Source: Pirellula staleyi DSM 6068 | Lineage (GTDB): Bacteria; Planctomycetota; Planctomycetia; Pirellulales; Pirellulaceae | Reading direction: 5' to 3' | Assembly: GCF_000025185.1 (NCBI RefSeq) | Contig: NC_013720.1 | Location: 3,410,001-3,474,000, forward strand | Length of the DNA stretch: 64,000 bases | Shown here: positions 63,047 to 64,000 of the stretch, piece after piece | How positions within the stretch are numbered: the stretch's first letter is position 1 | Layout: each line of letters begins with the position of its first letter | Notes under the pieces: model-generated | Told to the model about the DNA's origin: nothing | Databases searched by the model: none | The model's input: only the letters and a program-made list of their open reading frames with translations | Position numbers and translations under genes: made by a program

Positions 63047-64000
63047 TCACCCATCCATGGGTGAAATGATTCCCTGCTGTTGTCGTTTCGCGTCGATCAG
63101 TTGTTTCAAAACATCCACCTCCTCGTCTTCGCTCATCTGTTTACTAGCGAGCGCTTCCTCGGTTGCCAGAAGTTCACGCTGCTTCTGATGGTGACGAAAG
63201 CTATTAAGCACAGCCCGCATGCGCGTGGGCGCATCGTGGAGTGCCTTGGGTTCTTTTTGGGATGCAACTTCGACGAGCCCAGCCAGCAGGCTCTTGAGGG
63301 CGGGATTCTCGATCGAAGCAAGGATCGCACCAAATTCGAGCGATCCCCCCGACTCTTCCATCTCGCGATAGGCTACGAAAACTTCGCGAGCCGCTTGCGA
63401 GGTGATATCGACATCGCTGAGTTCGCCGAGGGCAATCGGCACGAGTTCTTCATGCAGCGCCATGATCTCGAGCAATTCCGACTCGCGCGGAGGAATCGAA
63501 GCAAGTTGGTACTCTGCTGCAGTGATCGGTTTCGTCGTTTCGAGTTTCGCGGTCTTCGGCTGCAACTGCTTGAAACGCGTCGCAATATCGAGATCGTCGA
63601 GCCGAAACACACGTGCCAAGCGAGCCAAAATCTGCTTCAGTCGCAGCGCCGTCGTATCAGCCGCATTCGCAGGATCCACACCCTTGGCCAGCAGCGTAAG
63701 AATTCCTTCGAGCGCCTTGTTGGCCAGATGCGTATCGCGAACCGGATCGATCCCTTGAATCGCGAGCCGAATTTTGTGCTCGAGCGCGTCCACTGCCGTT
63801 GCGAGGAGTCGACGAACCTCGTCTCCCCCTTTTTCCTGCAGGATTTCGGCCGGATCGTACTCGTCGGGGAGCGTGAGAATTCTCAGGTCCAGCTGCGACG
63901 AGACAAACAGTTCCAGGATTTCATTGGTGCGCCTTTGTCCCGCCTCATCGCCATCGAGCAGCAGTGTGACCGAATCGGCAAATCGGCGAATCAGCTGAAT
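63047..64000 (-). CDS. dnaG: DNA primase, C-terminal part
   Basis: Synthesises RNA primers for replication. The frame is open from the window edge to the stop at 63047 (~317 codons); the N-terminal zinc-binding and most of the catalytic core lie outside. The visible TOPRIM end has LLLDGDEAGQRRTNEILEL, with the DxD-type acidic residues, followed by LPDEYDPAEILQEKGG. The rest is the C-terminal helicase-interacting domain (~KHKIRLAIQGIDPVRDTHLA onwards). The DnaB gene it would pair with is also in this window, at 36625-38082. rpoD follows 182 bp downstream, the classic dnaG-rpoD order. Confidence 0.94.
   Translation of the reverse strand: MQLIRRFADSVTLLLDGDEAGQRRTNEILELFVSSQLDLRILTLPDEYDPAEILQEKGGDEVRRLLATAVDALEHKIRLAIQGIDPVRDTHLANKALEGILTLLAKGVDPANAADTTALRLKQILARLARVFRLDDLDIATRFKQLQPKTAKLETTKPITAAEYQLASIPPRESELLEIMALHEELVPIALGELSDVDITSQAAREVFVAYREMEESGGSLEFGAILASIENPALKSLLAGLVEVASQKEPKALHDAPTRMRAVLNSFRHHQKQRELLATEEALASKQMSEDEEVDVLKQLIDAKRQQQGIISPMDG

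Overview
The window is a chromosomal segment of a planctomycete, most probably of the Pirellulaceae (Pirellula-like). The evidence is a DUF1559/H-X9-DG protein end, a sulfatase, CxxC zinc-ribbon proteins and tiny tyrosine/tryptophan-rich secreted proteins of planctomycete style, tetrahydromethanopterin-linked C1 genes (fae, mtdB), and many signal-peptide proteins of unknown function. Genus is an inference; no 16S rRNA is present. I found no tRNA, rRNA, CRISPR array, insertion sequence or prophage.

Layout. 1-2 kb: end of a DUF1559 gene with a strong terminator, a ribbon-helix-helix protein, and the RNase P RNA gene on the minus strand. 2-7.3 kb: a Deg/HtrA protease and a minus-strand ABC importer of ribose/galactose type. 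7.6-14.2 kb: a divergent protein kinase-like gene, then a minus-strand cluster lhgO-glcD-glcE-glcF for 2-hydroxyacid oxidation. 14.4-23 kb: a DUF1207 protein, tsaD, a bidirectional terminator, a 1358-residue VWA protein and an unknown membrane-anchored protein. 23.4-28.9 kb: a transglutaminase/DUF2126 protein, then fae and mtdB. 28.9-35.8 kb: a zinc-ribbon membrane protein, a molybdopterin oxidoreductase-pentapeptide fusion, a small secreted protein, and a two-gene BamA in which the POTRA domains and the beta-barrel are on separate polypeptides. 35.9-45 kb: a largely minus-strand informational cluster (glmU-like, prs, rplY, pth, rpsF, ssb, rplI, dnaB, bpt) interrupted by an opposite-strand groES-like gene and a secreted protein. 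45-50 kb: argB-argD-argF-rph with a recognisable sigma-70 promoter. 50-60 kb: sulfatase, csrA, PhyH-type dioxygenase, esterase, AIM24-like protein, threonine synthase-like enzyme, a frameshifted Nramp transporter, a small lipoprotein and a cytidylyltransferase. 60-64 kb: a DUF164 zinc-ribbon protein, rpoD with its terminator, and the 3' part of dnaG running off the window end.

The most unusual features are the split BamA (two genes 15 bp apart, each with its own secretion signal), the cytoplasmic-type YedY/SUOX domain fused to pentapeptide repeats, the VWA/secretin-N-like/DUF2135-like protein, and the fae-mtdB pair separated by a strong terminator. I do not see a clear novel defence or mobile system; the split outer-membrane assembly machine is the best candidate for something worth describing.
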